DNA from: DASWHK01 sp036398215
Lineage (GTDB): Bacteria; Acidobacteriota; UBA890
NCBI GenBank assembly: GCA_036398215.1
Contig: DASWHK010000016.1
Location: forward strand, 1-49,822
Reading direction: 5' to 3'
DNA length: 49,822 nt
Shown: piece by piece, positions 6,578 through 15,118 of the stretch
Numbering within the stretch: the first letter of the stretch is position 1
How the letters are laid out: each line of letters opens with the position of its first letter
The notes under the pieces: generated by a model
Told to the model about the DNA's origin: nothing
Databases searched by the model: none
Seen by the model: the letters and a program-made list of their open reading frames with translations, nothing else
Position numbers and translations under genes: made by a program

Positions 6578-8208
6578 TCGAGGTCCGCCAGGCGCGCGAG
6601 GCAGACGTCGGCGCCATCAGCGAGATCTTTCGCGCCTCGTACGGAGACAACTACACGTTCCCGGAGTTCTACCAGGAGGAGTTCCTCAAGAAGCTGGTCT
6701 TCAGCGACGACACCCTGGTGCTGGTCGCCGAGGACAGCGACGACAAGCGGCTGCTCGGCACCGCCTCGGTGGTCCTTGAGGTCGGCTCGCTCACCGACCT
6801 GGTCGGCGAGTTCGGACGCCTGGCCGTGCATCCCGACGGCCGCGGCCGCGGCCTCGGCAACCTGTTGATGGAGGCCCGCCTCGAGCGCGTCCGCGACCGC
6901 CTCCACGTCGGCCTGGTCGACGGCCGCGTCGTCCATCCGATCACCCAGAAGATCTCGCAGGCGCACGGCTTCGCGCCGGTCGGCTTCGTGCCGATGATGG
7001 CGCAGTTCGGCGACCACCGAGAGAGCCTGGCCTGGCTGGTGCAGTACTTCGGCGACGCCCTCGAGCTGCGCCGCAACCACCCCCGCATCGTCGCCGAGGC
7101 CTACCACCTGGCGACGATGGCGATGGAGAACGTCGGCATCGCGCCCGACGTCATCGTCGACGAGGAATCGACCGCCTACCCGCAGGTCGGCGGCTTCGAG
7201 GTCCAGGAGCTGACCACCGAGGGTTACGCGGCACTGCTGCGCATCGAGCGCGGCCGGGTGCGGCGGCGCGAGATCTTCGGGCCCCTGTCGCTCCACTACG
7301 GGTTCTTCAAGATCAAGGCGCGCCAGTCCAGCTATCTGATCGCCCGCCAGCAGGGGAGGGTGGTCGGCGCCATCGGCTTCACCCACGACGAGCACGAGCG
7401 CAACGTGCGCATCTTCGAGATGATCCACCTCGACGACGAGGTCATCCGCTTCCTGCTCGAGGAGCTCGGCGAGCGCTGTCAGGCCTGGGGCGTCGTCGCC
7501 GTGCAGGTCGGCGTCGGCGCCGACGCCACGCGCATGCAGCGGACGTTGCTGGAGCTCGGCTTTCTGCCGGCCGCGTACGTGCCCGCGCACGCCTTTCACG
7601 AGGTCGAGCGCGTCGACGTGATCACCTTCCTGCGCCTGCTCGAGCCGCTCGACCTCGGTGACCTCGAGCTGATCTCGCCGACCCGCGAGGTCGCCCAGCT
7701 GGTCGTCGAGAGCTTCGCCCGCCGCGAGGTGTTCCCCGAGCTGCGGGCGGCCGTCGGGGAAATCGCCCTGTTCGCCGGGCTGACCGACGAGCAGGCGCTG
7801 CGGGTGGCCGGCTCCTGCGGCCACGTGACGCTGGCGCCCGGCGAGACGCTCTTCGCCGCCGGCGATCCGTCCGATGTCATGTACCTGCTGCTCGCCGGCG
7901 AGGCGGAGCGTGTGCTGCCCGACGGCTGCGAGGCCGGGACCTTCGGGCCCGGCAGCTCGCTCGGCGCCGTGGCGATGCTCACCGGCGGCGAGCACGTCGC
8001 CACCGCCACCGCCAAGAGCGACGTCCACGCGGGGGTGATCAGCCGCACCGCCTTTGCCGCGCTGGTGCGCCAGCGGCCGGACATCGGCGTGGTCCTGTAC
8101 CGCAACCTGGCGCGGGCCTTTGGCTCGCAGCTCCGCCAGGCCGACCTCGAGCACGAGGACGGGGCCGGGTGGCGACTATCCACCGCCGATGGGGCGGAGA
8201 TAAAATAA
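6574..8208 (+). CDS. GNAT acetyltransferase fused to a second GNAT-like and a cyclic-nucleotide-binding domain
   Basis: A 544-residue protein. Residues 1-150 are a GNAT domain: 'EVRQAREADVGAIS' opening and the acetyl-CoA loop HPDGRGRGLGNLLM near residue 88. Residues about 190-370 look like a second, more divergent GNAT fold (YLIARQQGRVVGAIGFTHDE, then TLLELGFLPAAYVPAHAFH). Residues about 395-525 form a cNMP-binding beta-roll (LFAGLTDEQALRVAG; TLAPGETLFAAGDPSDVMYLL; FGPGSSLGAVAML). The family precedent is Mycobacterium Pat, where cAMP controls lysine acetylation, but with the domain order reversed. It overlaps the previous gene by ATGA, so it is the last gene of the paa-like operon and may acetylate a protein or small molecule in response to a nucleotide; that is inference. 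Confidence 0.75.
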   Translation: MIEVRQAREADVGAISEIFRASYGDNYTFPEFYQEEFLKKLVFSDDTLVLVAEDSDDKRLLGTASVVLEVGSLTDLVGEFGRLAVHPDGRGRGLGNLLMEARLERVRDRLHVGLVDGRVVHPITQKISQAHGFAPVGFVPMMAQFGDHRESLAWLVQYFGDALELRRNHPRIVAEAYHLATMAMENVGIAPDVIVDEESTAYPQVGGFEVQELTTEGYAALLRIERGRVRRREIFGPLSLHYGFFKIKARQSSYLIARQQGRVVGAIGFTHDEHERNVRIFEMIHLDDEVIRFLLEELGERCQAWGVVAVQVGVGADATRMQRTLLELGFLPAAYVPAHAFHEVERVDVITFLRLLEPLDLGDLELISPTREVAQLVVESFARREVFPELRAAVGEIALFAGLTDEQALRVAGSCGHVTLAPGETLFAAGDPSDVMYLLLAGEAERVLPDGCEAGTFGPGSSLGAVAMLTGGEHVATATAKSDVHAGVISRTAFAALVRQRPDIGVVLYRNLARAFGSQLRQADLEHEDGAGWRLSTADGAEIK

Positions 8209-8234
8209 GATCAACCTGTCTGCAAAAACGACGC

Positions 8235-8264
8235 GCGCAGCGCTTCCTCGAAACCGCGCTGCGC
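8235..8264. terminator. hairpin after the paa-like operon, possible terminator
   Basis: Perfect 9-bp arms GCGCAGCGC (8235-8243) and GCGCTGCGC (8256-8264) around a 12-base loop, with outer AACCTG / CAGGTT pairing on either side. No T-run follows on the plus strand; read on the minus strand it is followed by TTTTT. Termination is the simplest role, but it could instead lie in the leader of the CBS gene. Confidence 0.4.
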
Positions 8265-8328
8265 ACTTCAGGTTCCACAGCGGGAGCTGTCCGACGCTCG
8301 TCGGTCCTCCCGTCGCCGAGGCTCGACG

Positions 8329-8703
8329 ATGGGCATCAAGGTCGCTGAGGTGATGGTCCCGAGGGTGCTGGTGGCGCAGCCCACCGACGCGGTGGCCTAT
8401 GTCCGCGAGATCATGCGCGGCCAGGGCTTCCACGCCGTTCCGGTGATCGACGACGAGGACCGCCCCGCCGGCATCATCACTTCCAACGACCTGATCGACG
8501 CGCCTCGCGACGACATGGAGGTCGGCGACGTCATGCGGAAGACGCCGCCGAAGGTGGACCAGGACGCCCCGATCCACGTCGCCGCCCGGATGATGCGCGA
8601 GCAGCACGTCCACCACCTGCTGGTGATGGAAGACGGCGAGATCGTCGGCATCCTCAGCTCCCTCGACCTGCTCAAGGTGATCGAGGACGAGCACTCCGCC
8701 TGA
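8329..8703 (+). CDS. stand-alone protein of two CBS domains
   Basis: A 124-residue cytoplasmic protein made only of a CBS pair: residues 5-60 (VAEVMVPRVLVAQPTDAV; AVPVIDDEDRPAGIITSNDL) and 64-120 (VGDVMRKTPPKVDQDAPI; HLLVMEDGEIVGILSSLDLLKVI). CBS pairs bind adenosine nucleotides or sense ionic strength. It lies 121 bases before an osmoprotectant-type ABC ATPase. OpuA/OpuC ATPases usually carry such a CBS pair at the C-terminus, and the ATPase here lacks it, so this protein may be the detached sensor; that role is inferred from position. GAGG precedes ATG 8329. Confidence 0.8.
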   Translation: MGIKVAEVMVPRVLVAQPTDAVAYVREIMRGQGFHAVPVIDDEDRPAGIITSNDLIDAPRDDMEVGDVMRKTPPKVDQDAPIHVAARMMREQHVHHLLVMEDGEIVGILSSLDLLKVIEDEHSA

Positions 8704-8824
8704 GTCGTCGTTCGATTCGATCGCGACGCCGCGCCTGGTGTGACCGGCACCGTGCCCACACGCACGCCCCAGCGCTTCCGCCTCGCCCGCGCATGCCTCC
8801 GCCCGGGCCGCTAGACTCGACGCC

Positions 8825-9568
8825 ATGCTCGAGCTTCGCGGTGTCAGCAAGCGTTTCGGCGACCGGGTTGCCGTGATGCCCACCGACCTGCGCTTCGAGG
8901 AGGGCTCCACCACCGTCCTGATCGGCCCGAGCGGCTGCGGCAAGTCGACGCTGCTGCGCCTCATGATCGGCTTGCTGTGGCCCGACGCGGGCGCCGTCGT
9001 CGTGGACGGGGAGCCGCTGTCGCCGGCAAATGTCTTCGACGTCCGCCGTCGCATGGGCTACGTCATCCAGAGCGGCGGGCTCTTTCCGCACCTCACGGCG
9101 CGCGGCAACGTGACGTTGATGGCGCGCCATCTGGGCTGGGCGCCGGCGCGGGCGGCAACGAGGCTGGAGGAGCTGGCGGCGCTGACCCGCTTCGACGTCG
9201 AGCTGTGGGAGCGGTTTCCCCGCCAGCTGTCGGGCGGCCAGCAGCAACGGGTCAGCCTGATGCGGGCGCTGATGCTCGAGCCCGAGGTGCTGCTCCTCGA
9301 CGAGCCGCTCGGGGCCCTCGATCCGATGATCCGCGCCGGCCTCCAGGACCAGCTGCGCGAGATCTTCCGGAAACTGGGCAAGACGGTGGTCCTGGTGACC
9401 CACGACCTCGGCGAGGCCGGGCATTTCGGCGATCGGATCGTGTTGATGCGCGGCGGACGCATCGTCCAGGAGGGCGGCCTGCAGGCGCTGATCGAGACGC
9501 CGGCCGACGCCTTCGTACGCGATTTCCTGGCGGCGCAGCGTGGCTTCCGGCCGGGAGCGCCAGCGTGA
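8825..9568 (+). CDS. osmoprotectant-type ABC transporter ATPase (OpuCA/ProV-like, without CBS tail)
   Basis: A 247-residue ATPase with all motifs in order: Walker A GPSGCGKST near residue 36, Q-loop (YVIQSGGLFPHLT), signature LSGGQQQRVSLMRAL near 135, Walker B LLLDEPLGALDP near 156 and H-loop VTHDLGEA near 192. YVIQSGGLFPHLT and the partner gene point to the glycine betaine/choline (OpuC, OsmV) branch. It is about 100 residues shorter than typical OpuCA because the CBS region is absent. The stop TGA overlaps the start of the next gene (GTGATG at 9565-9570). TAGACT at 8813-8818, close to the ATG, could mean a very short or no leader. Confidence 0.85.
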   Translation: MLELRGVSKRFGDRVAVMPTDLRFEEGSTTVLIGPSGCGKSTLLRLMIGLLWPDAGAVVVDGEPLSPANVFDVRRRMGYVIQSGGLFPHLTARGNVTLMARHLGWAPARAATRLEELAALTRFDVELWERFPRQLSGGQQQRVSLMRALMLEPEVLLLDEPLGALDPMIRAGLQDQLREIFRKLGKTVVLVTHDLGEAGHFGDRIVLMRGGRIVQEGGLQALIETPADAFVRDFLAAQRGFRPGAPA

Positions 9569-11235
9569 TGGCTTCCCGCGACAGCGGCCGGGCAACGCGA
9601 TCCTTTCTCGCCTCACTGGCGGGCTCTTCGCCCATTCCCCCTCGGAAAGGGTGGGACGTATCCCGCCGCCCTCTGGCTCGGAAAGGGTGGAACGTATCCG
9701 GCCGCCCTCTGGCCGGGGCGGCGCTGGCGCTGGCCCTTGCGGCCCCGGCCTTCGGCTGCGCGGAGCCGCCGGGGGCGGGAGGACCGTTGGTCACGGTCGG
9801 CTCCAAGGCCTTCACCGAGTCGGTGGTGCTCGGCGAGATCATCGCGACGCTGGCGGGCTCGGCGGGCGCCGCCGGCGAGCATCGGCGCCAGCTGGGCGGC
9901 ACCCGGGTGGTGTGGAACGCCTTGCGGGCTGGGGAGATCGACATCTACGCCGAGTACACCGGCACCATCGGCGAGGAGATCCTCGGCGGCGGCGAGCTCG
10001 ACGACGATGCCATGCGCGAGGCGCTGGCTCGGCAAGGGGTGATGATGAGCCGGCCCCTCGGCTTCGACAACACCTACGTCATCGGCATGCGCGCCGAGGT
10101 TGCCGAGCGGCTGGGGATCGAATCGATCGCGGACCTGCGCGCCCATCCCGGGCTGCGCTTCGGCTTCAGCAACGAGTTCATGGATCGGGCCGATGGCTGG
10201 CCCGGCCTCCGGGCTCGCTATGGCCTGCCCCAGCGCGACGTGCGCGGCCTCGACCACGACCTCGCCTATCGGGGCATCGAGAGCGGCGCCATCGACGCGA
10301 TCGACCTGTACTCGACCGACGCCGAGATCGCGTTGTACGGCCTGCGATCCCTGCGCGACGACCTCGGCCACTTTCCCGACTACCGCGCCGTGCTGCTGTT
10401 CCGCGACGGGCTCGGCGAGCGGGCGCCCGCGGCGCTGGCGGCCATCCTGGGCCTCGAAGGGGCGATCTCGGCGGACGAGATGATCGCCATGAACGCCCGC
10501 GCCAAGCTCGAGCTGGTGCCCGAGCGGCGCGTGGCGGTCGATTTCGCCGCCGTCCGTTTCGGGCTCCAGGAGCAGGCCGTGATCGACGGCCCCGTGCAGC
10601 GGCTGCGCCGCAACCTCGCCGGCCACCTGTGGCTGGTGTCGGCGTCCCTGTTCGCGGCGGTGCTTCTCGCCGTGCCCCTGGGGATCGTCGCGGCGCGGCG
10701 GCCGCGCACCGGGCAGGTGATCCTCGGCGCCGTCGGGATCGTCCAGACCATCCCTTCGCTGGCGCTGTTCGTCTTCATGATCCCGGTGCTCGGCATCGGG
10801 GCCCGGCCGGCGATCGTGGCGCTGTTCCTCTACAGTCTGCTGCCGATCGTCCGCAACACCCACGCCGGCATCGTCGGCATACCCGCGGAGATGATCGAGT
10901 CGGCGGCCGCCCTCGGCCTGCGGCCGCCGGCGCGGCTGCGGCTGGTCGAGCTGCCGCTCGCCTCCCGCGCCATCCTCGCCGGCGTCAAAACCTCGGCGGT
11001 GATCAACGTCGGGACGGCGACGCTGGCGGCGCTGATCGGCGCCCCCGGGTTCGGCCAGCCGATCCTCACTGGCATCCGCCTGGCCGACAACTCGAGGATC
11101 ATGGAAGGCGCGATCCCGGCGGCGTTGCTGGCGCTGGCGGCGCAGGGTCTCTTCGAGCTCGCCGAGCGCTGGCTGGTGCCGCGCGGCTTGCGCATCGATA
11201 GCGGCGAGGTGCCGTCACGGCCTGCTGAGGCATAA
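9568..11235 (+). CDS. lipoprotein substrate-binding domain fused to ABC permease (osmoprotectant type)
   Basis: A 555-residue protein. The leader ends in AFG-Cys64, a likely lipobox. Residues about 73-330 are an OpuCC/OsmF-type binding domain (VGSKAFTESVVLGEI; GEIDIYAEYTGTIGEEIL; FDNTYVIGMR). Residues about 346-545 are a BPD permease with several membrane segments and the EAA-type loop ESAAALGLRPPARLRL. Known fusions of this family usually put the permease first; here the binding domain is N-terminal and appears lipidated, so it would stay tethered outside and continue into the permease. ATG 9568 overlaps the ATPase stop; GTG 9565 is an alternative. A 36-bp tandem duplication repeats KGW[DN]VS[RG]RPLA before the lipobox. 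Confidence 0.85.
   Translation: MASRDSGRATRSFLASLAGSSPIPPRKGWDVSRRPLARKGWNVSGRPLAGAALALALAAPAFGCAEPPGAGGPLVTVGSKAFTESVVLGEIIATLAGSAGAAGEHRRQLGGTRVVWNALRAGEIDIYAEYTGTIGEEILGGGELDDDAMREALARQGVMMSRPLGFDNTYVIGMRAEVAERLGIESIADLRAHPGLRFGFSNEFMDRADGWPGLRARYGLPQRDVRGLDHDLAYRGIESGAIDAIDLYSTDAEIALYGLRSLRDDLGHFPDYRAVLLFRDGLGERAPAALAAILGLEGAISADEMIAMNARAKLELVPERRVAVDFAAVRFGLQEQAVIDGPVQRLRRNLAGHLWLVSASLFAAVLLAVPLGIVAARRPRTGQVILGAVGIVQTIPSLALFVFMIPVLGIGARPAIVALFLYSLLPIVRNTHAGIVGIPAEMIESAAALGLRPPARLRLVELPLASRAILAGVKTSAVINVGTATLAALIGAPGFGQPILTGIRLADNSRIMEGAIPAALLALAAQGLFELAERWLVPRGLRIDSGEVPSRPAEA
9641..9712 (+). repeat. 36-bp tandem duplication in the binding/permease gene leader
   Basis: Copies at 9641-9676 and 9677-9712 (CTCGGAAAGGGTGG[G/A]ACGTATCC...). 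In frame; they double a basic 12-residue stretch just before the hydrophobic core of the lipoprotein signal. Confidence 0.85.
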
Positions 11236-11262
11236 TGGGGCGTCCTGCAAGCGAGGCACGCC

Positions 11263-11760
11263 ATGGCGAAGGTCCGTCGAAAGAAAGCGATCCCGGTCAT
11301 CGGCTGGCGCGAGTGGGTCTCGCTGCCGGAGCTGGGGATCGACACGATCAAGGCCAAGATCGATACCGGGGCGCGCTCGTCGGCGCTGCACGCCACCAAC
11401 CTCACCCGCTTCACGCGCGAGGGCCGGCCGTGGTTGCGGTTCGGCGTCCACCCCCTCCAGCATGGACCGATGACGATCGTCGCCGAGGCCGAGGTCGTCG
11501 ACGAGCGCCGGGTTCGCAACCCCGGCGCGCGCAGCGAGATGCGGCCGGTGATCCGCACGCCGATCGCGCTGCTGGACCTTGTCTGGGAGATCGAGCTCAC
11601 CCTGACGCCGCGCTGGGGCATGGGCTTCCGCATGCTGCTCGGCCGCCAGGCGTTGCGGCGCCGCTTTCTCGTCGATCCGGGGCGCTCTTTCTTCGGCAAG
11701 CGGCCGCAGATCGAGCGCCGGGTCCGCGAGAAGGTCGCCAAGGAGCGGCAGCCGCGATGA
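11263..11760 (+). CDS. rimB: RimB-type putative ATP-dependent zinc protease
   Basis: A 165-residue protein of the PF05618 family, with the typical VIGWREWVSLPELGI opening, KIDTGARSSALHA (Asp-Thr-Gly as in pepsin-like folds) and FRMLLGRQALRRRFLVDP near the end. The family is linked to RimK and acts on glutamate tails or their processing in some bacteria. Its stop overlaps the rimK start (ATGA at 11757), so the pair is translationally coupled. A CATAATGGG sequence at 11231-11239 could be the -10 of this operon. Confidence 0.85.
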   Translation: MAKVRRKKAIPVIGWREWVSLPELGIDTIKAKIDTGARSSALHATNLTRFTREGRPWLRFGVHPLQHGPMTIVAEAEVVDERRVRNPGARSEMRPVIRTPIALLDLVWEIELTLTPRWGMGFRMLLGRQALRRRFLVDPGRSFFGKRPQIERRVREKVAKERQPR

Positions 11761-12683
11761 GCACCCAGGTCAGACCGATGAAGATCGGCGTCCTGTCGAT
11801 GGACCCGGGCCTCTACTCGACCCAGCGGCTGGTCGAGGCCGGGCTGCAGCGTGGCCACACGGTGAAGGTCATCAACTACCTGCGCTGCTACATGGACATC
11901 ACCGCCCGCCGGCCGATGGTCATGTACCAGGGCAAGCCCCTCGACGATCTCGACGCCGTGATCCCGCGCATCGGCGCCTCGCGGACCTTCTACGGCACTG
12001 CCGTGGTGCGCCAGTTCGAGATGATGCAAGTGTTCACCGCCATCGAGTCACAGGCGATCTCGCGCTCGCGCGACAAGCTGCGCAGCCTGCAGATCCTGGC
12101 GCGTGCCGGCGTCGAGCTGCCGGTGACCGGCTTCGCCCACCACATCAAGGACAGCAGCGGCTTGATCGAGATCGTCGGCGGCGCGCCGCTGGTCATCAAG
12201 CTCCTCGAAGGCACCCAGGGGCTGGGGGTGGTGCTCGCCGAGACCAAGTCGGCGGCGCAGTCGGTCATCGAGGCGTTCCGGGGCCTCGATGCCAACATCC
12301 TGGTGCAGCAGTTCGTCAAGGAAGCCAAGGGCGAGGACATTCGGGCCATCGTCGTCGGCCGCCGGGTGGTCGCCGCCATGCACCGCAAGGCGCCGCCCGG
12401 CGAGTTCCGCTCCAACCTCCACCGCGGCGGCACCGCCAACCCGATCAAGCTCAAGCCCGAGGAACGGCGCATCGCGGTGAAGGCGGCGCGCACCCTCGGG
12501 CTCAACATCGCCGGCGTCGACCTGCTGCGCTCGTCGCAGGGCCCGCTGGTGCTCGAGGTCAACTCCTCGCCGGGCCTCGAGGGCATCGAGAAGGCGTCCA
12601 ACGAGGACGTCGCGCGGGCGATCATCAAGTTCGTCGAGAGCCACGCCAAGCCGGCCCGCAAGCGCCGCAGCACGCGCTATTGA
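11757..12683 (+). CDS. rimK: RimK-family alpha-L-glutamate ligase (ATP-grasp)
   Basis: A 308-residue ATP-grasp ligase, close to the usual 300. Residues from Met8 match RimK: MKIGVLSMDPGLYSTQRLVEA, IPRIGASRTFYGTAVVRQFE, the ATP-binding loop IKLLEGTQGLGVV and metal-binding VLEVNSSPGLEGIE near the C-terminus. In E. coli RimK adds glutamates to the C-terminus of ribosomal protein S6; other members ligate glutamate or related amino acids to small molecules or proteins. The start ATG 11757 gives the ATGA overlap with rimB. A basic tail (KPARKRRSTRY) follows the domain. Confidence 0.9.
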   Translation: MSTQVRPMKIGVLSMDPGLYSTQRLVEAGLQRGHTVKVINYLRCYMDITARRPMVMYQGKPLDDLDAVIPRIGASRTFYGTAVVRQFEMMQVFTAIESQAISRSRDKLRSLQILARAGVELPVTGFAHHIKDSSGLIEIVGGAPLVIKLLEGTQGLGVVLAETKSAAQSVIEAFRGLDANILVQQFVKEAKGEDIRAIVVGRRVVAAMHRKAPPGEFRSNLHRGGTANPIKLKPEERRIAVKAARTLGLNIAGVDLLRSSQGPLVLEVNSSPGLEGIEKASNEDVARAIIKFVESHAKPARKRRSTRY

Positions 12684-12696
12684 GAGGGCGGCGGGC

Positions 12697-13689
12697 ATGA
12701 AGATCGGCGGCAAGGAGGTCCCCCGCGGGCAGCGCGCCCACATCGAGATCCCGGTCGGCCGCATGCCGTCGCAGGCGATGGTCAGCCTGCCGGTGCGCGC
12801 CTTTTGCGGCAGCCAGGAAGGGGTATCCCTGTGGCTGAGCGCGGCGATCCACGGCGACGAGATCAACGGCGTCGAGATCATCCGTCGGGTCCTCGAGGTG
12901 ATCAACCCGGCACAGCTCGCCGGCAACGTCATCGCGGCGCCGATCGTCAACGTCTTCGGGTTCGCCTCCCAGTCGCGCTACCTGCCCGACCGTCGCGACC
13001 TCAACCGCTCGTTTCCCGGGTCCCGGAAGGGATCGCTGGCGGCCCGTCTGGCCAAGATCTTCATGGCCGAGATCGTCGAGGGCTGCTCCCACGGCATCGA
13101 CATTCATACCGGCGCCGCCGGCCGCGTGAATCTCCCCCAGGTGCGTTGCAACCTCAACGACGAGGCGACGCGGGGGTGCGCCGAGGCCTTCGGGGCGCCG
13201 GTCATGGTGCACTCGCGGGGGCCGGGCGGCTCGCTGCGGCGGGCGGCGACGGCGCGCGGCAAGCGCGTCCTCGTCTACGAGGCCGGCGAGGTCCAGCGCT
13301 ACAACCCCGGGGCGATCGAGGTCGGCGTCGAGGGGGTGCTGCGGGTGATGGCGGCGCTGGGGATGATCGCGCCGCGGCCGGGCCGCGAGGCGCCACCGCC
13401 GGTGGCCAGCTTCCGGCAGCAGTGGGTCAGGGCGCAGCGCGGCGGGATCGTCCACATCAACGTCGCCCTCGGCGATCGGGTCGTCCGGCGGCAGCCGCTG
13501 GCGGCGATCTCCGATCCGTTCGGCGATCGCGCCCATCTGATCCGCTCGCCGGCCGAGGGCTACGTGATCGGCTGCATCACCAACCCGCTGGTCCACCGCG
13601 GCGTCGCGGTGCTCCACCTGGCCCGCGTCGAGAGCGACGTCAACGGCGCCCCGATGCCCGCCCAGCTCGACAACGGGATCGGTCCGTGA
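12697..13689 (+). CDS. succinylglutamate desuccinylase/aspartoacylase-family zinc hydrolase
   Basis: A 330-residue M14-type hydrolase. Zinc ligands are visible as His52-x-x-Glu55 (AIHGDEINGVEI) and His137 (GIDIHTG); NRSFPGSRKGS binds the substrate carboxylate in relatives. The last 80 residues look like a small beta barrel of the biotinyl/lipoyl kind (GGIVHINVALGDRVVRRQPLAAI), common in this branch. It follows rimK by 13 bases. The rimB-rimK-desuccinylase trio is a recurrent arrangement and suggests removal or editing of an N-acyl or glutamyl group. The C-terminal LDNGIGP and the stop overlap GTG 13686, part of a copied junction. Confidence 0.85.
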   Translation: MKIGGKEVPRGQRAHIEIPVGRMPSQAMVSLPVRAFCGSQEGVSLWLSAAIHGDEINGVEIIRRVLEVINPAQLAGNVIAAPIVNVFGFASQSRYLPDRRDLNRSFPGSRKGSLAARLAKIFMAEIVEGCSHGIDIHTGAAGRVNLPQVRCNLNDEATRGCAEAFGAPVMVHSRGPGGSLRRAATARGKRVLVYEAGEVQRYNPGAIEVGVEGVLRVMAALGMIAPRPGREAPPPVASFRQQWVRAQRGGIVHINVALGDRVVRRQPLAAISDPFGDRAHLIRSPAEGYVIGCITNPLVHRGVAVLHLARVESDVNGAPMPAQLDNGIGP

Positions 13690-13841
13690 ACGCCATCACC
13701 TTTGCCGCGGCGTTGCTGCATCCTGGCCCAAGGGGCTCGCTGCACTGCACGAGGGCGTATGCCCACCCCTGCGTGATCTACGACTTCGTCTCGTTCTCGC
13801 TCGACAACGGGATCGGTTCGTGAACGCCCTCACCTTTGCCG
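13665..13841 (+). repeat. duplicated stop/start junction, 43-bp copies 134 bp apart
   Basis: The copies at 13665-13707 and 13799-13841 differ at two positions. Each holds the last codons of the desuccinylase gene (LDNGIG), a GTGA stop/start overlap and the first codons of the dehydrogenase (VNA[I/L]TFA). The first GTG (13686) opens a 45-codon ORF that runs through 93 bp of unique sequence, re-reads LDNGIGS and stops at TGA 13821-13823, overlapping the real GTG at 13820. Confidence 0.9.
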
Positions 13842-14914
13842 GCGAGCGGCGGGTCGAGTACGCAGCCGTCGAGGAGCCGCGGGTCGAGGCGCCCGGCGAC
13901 GCCATCGTCAGGGTTCGGGCGGCGGCCATCTGCGGATCCGACCTGCACCCGTTCCACGGCCGCGAGAAGGGCCTCGATCACGGCACGGTGATGGGCCACG
14001 AGTTCGTCGGTGAGGTCGTCGAGGTGGGCCGGGAGGCGCCGAGCTCGCTGGTCGGTGAGACGGTCTTCAGTCCGTTCACAACGAGCTGTGGCGACTGCTT
14101 CTACTGCCGGGTGGGGCTCACCTGCCGCTGCGCTACGGGACAGCTTTTCGGCTGGGTCAGCGAGGGCGCCGGCCTGCAGGGCGGGCAGGCCGAGTATGTC
14201 CGAGTGCCGCTCGCCGCCGGCACGCTGATGGCGGTCCCCGAGGGCGTCGGCGTCGAGGATGCCCTGCTGCTCGGCGACATCCTCTCGACCGGGTTCTTTG
14301 GCGCGGAACAGGCCGGCATCGGGGTGCTCGGCGCCGGCGGCGGGATCGAGCCTGCCGCCGGCGCCGGCCGTGGCACCTACGTCGTCGTCGGTTGCGGGCC
14401 CGTGGGGCTGATGACGATCATCGCCGCCCGCGAGCTCGGCGCCGAGGAGCTGTTCGCCGTCGACGCGATCCCCGAGCGGCTGGCGCTGGCGGAGGAGCTC
14501 GGCGCCGTGCCGCTCAGCTACCGCGACGACCCGGTGGTCGAGATCCTCCGCGAAGCCACGGACGGTCGCGGCGCCGACGCCGTCATGGAGGCCGTCGGGG
14601 CGCGGGCGGCGAGCGAGCTGGCGATCACCCTGCTGCGCCCCGGCGGAGTGCTGTCGTCGGTGGGGGTGCACACCGACCAGAGCTTCGGGTTCACGCCGGT
14701 CGAGGCGTACGACAAGAACCTCACCTTCCGCAGCGGCCGCTGCCCGGCGCGCGCCTACATGCAGCGGCTGGTGCCGCTGGTGCGGGCCGAGCGCCTCGGC
14801 GCGGCGCAGGTCTTCACGCACCGCCTGCCGCTGCGCGAGGGCGTCCGCGGCTACGAGATCTTCGACCAGAAGCTCGACGGCTGCATCAAGGTGCTGCTGG
14901 AGCCGACGGCGTAG
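13820..14914 (+). CDS. zinc-dependent alcohol dehydrogenase family protein
   Basis: A 364-residue medium-chain dehydrogenase/reductase. Catalytic zinc ligands Cys38 (AAICGSDLHPFHG), His60-Glu61 (GHEFVGEV) and the structural zinc loop CGDCFYCRVGLTCRC are present, as is the Rossmann motif GCGPVGLMTIIAARELGA. The pattern is closest to the sorbitol/threonine or glutathione-independent formaldehyde dehydrogenase branches; the substrate cannot be told. A Gly/Ala-rich insert (IGVLGAGGGIEPAAGAGRG) precedes the Rossmann fold and lengthens the protein slightly. Start GTG 13820, in the second copy of the duplicated junction. Confidence 0.85.
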   Translation: MNALTFAGERRVEYAAVEEPRVEAPGDAIVRVRAAAICGSDLHPFHGREKGLDHGTVMGHEFVGEVVEVGREAPSSLVGETVFSPFTTSCGDCFYCRVGLTCRCATGQLFGWVSEGAGLQGGQAEYVRVPLAAGTLMAVPEGVGVEDALLLGDILSTGFFGAEQAGIGVLGAGGGIEPAAGAGRGTYVVVGCGPVGLMTIIAARELGAEELFAVDAIPERLALAEELGAVPLSYRDDPVVEILREATDGRGADAVMEAVGARAASELAITLLRPGGVLSSVGVHTDQSFGFTPVEAYDKNLTFRSGRCPARAYMQRLVPLVRAERLGAAQVFTHRLPLREGVRGYEIFDQKLDGCIKVLLEPTA

Positions 14915-15118
14915 GCCTTTGCCCGAGGTGCCAGCGGCGCACTTGTTGCCGGGTCCGGCGAACTTCCGTCTGGCTCCCGGCGCCGCGTCCCCGGATCATC
15001 GAGGGCGCGCTGGATCCCGCGAAGCGGGGCGAAGCTGCGGGCTCGGGCGCGGCGAGGAGCGGGCAGATCGTAGATAATCGCGGGGACCTGCACGCGCGAA
15101 TCAGCACGGAGGCAACCG

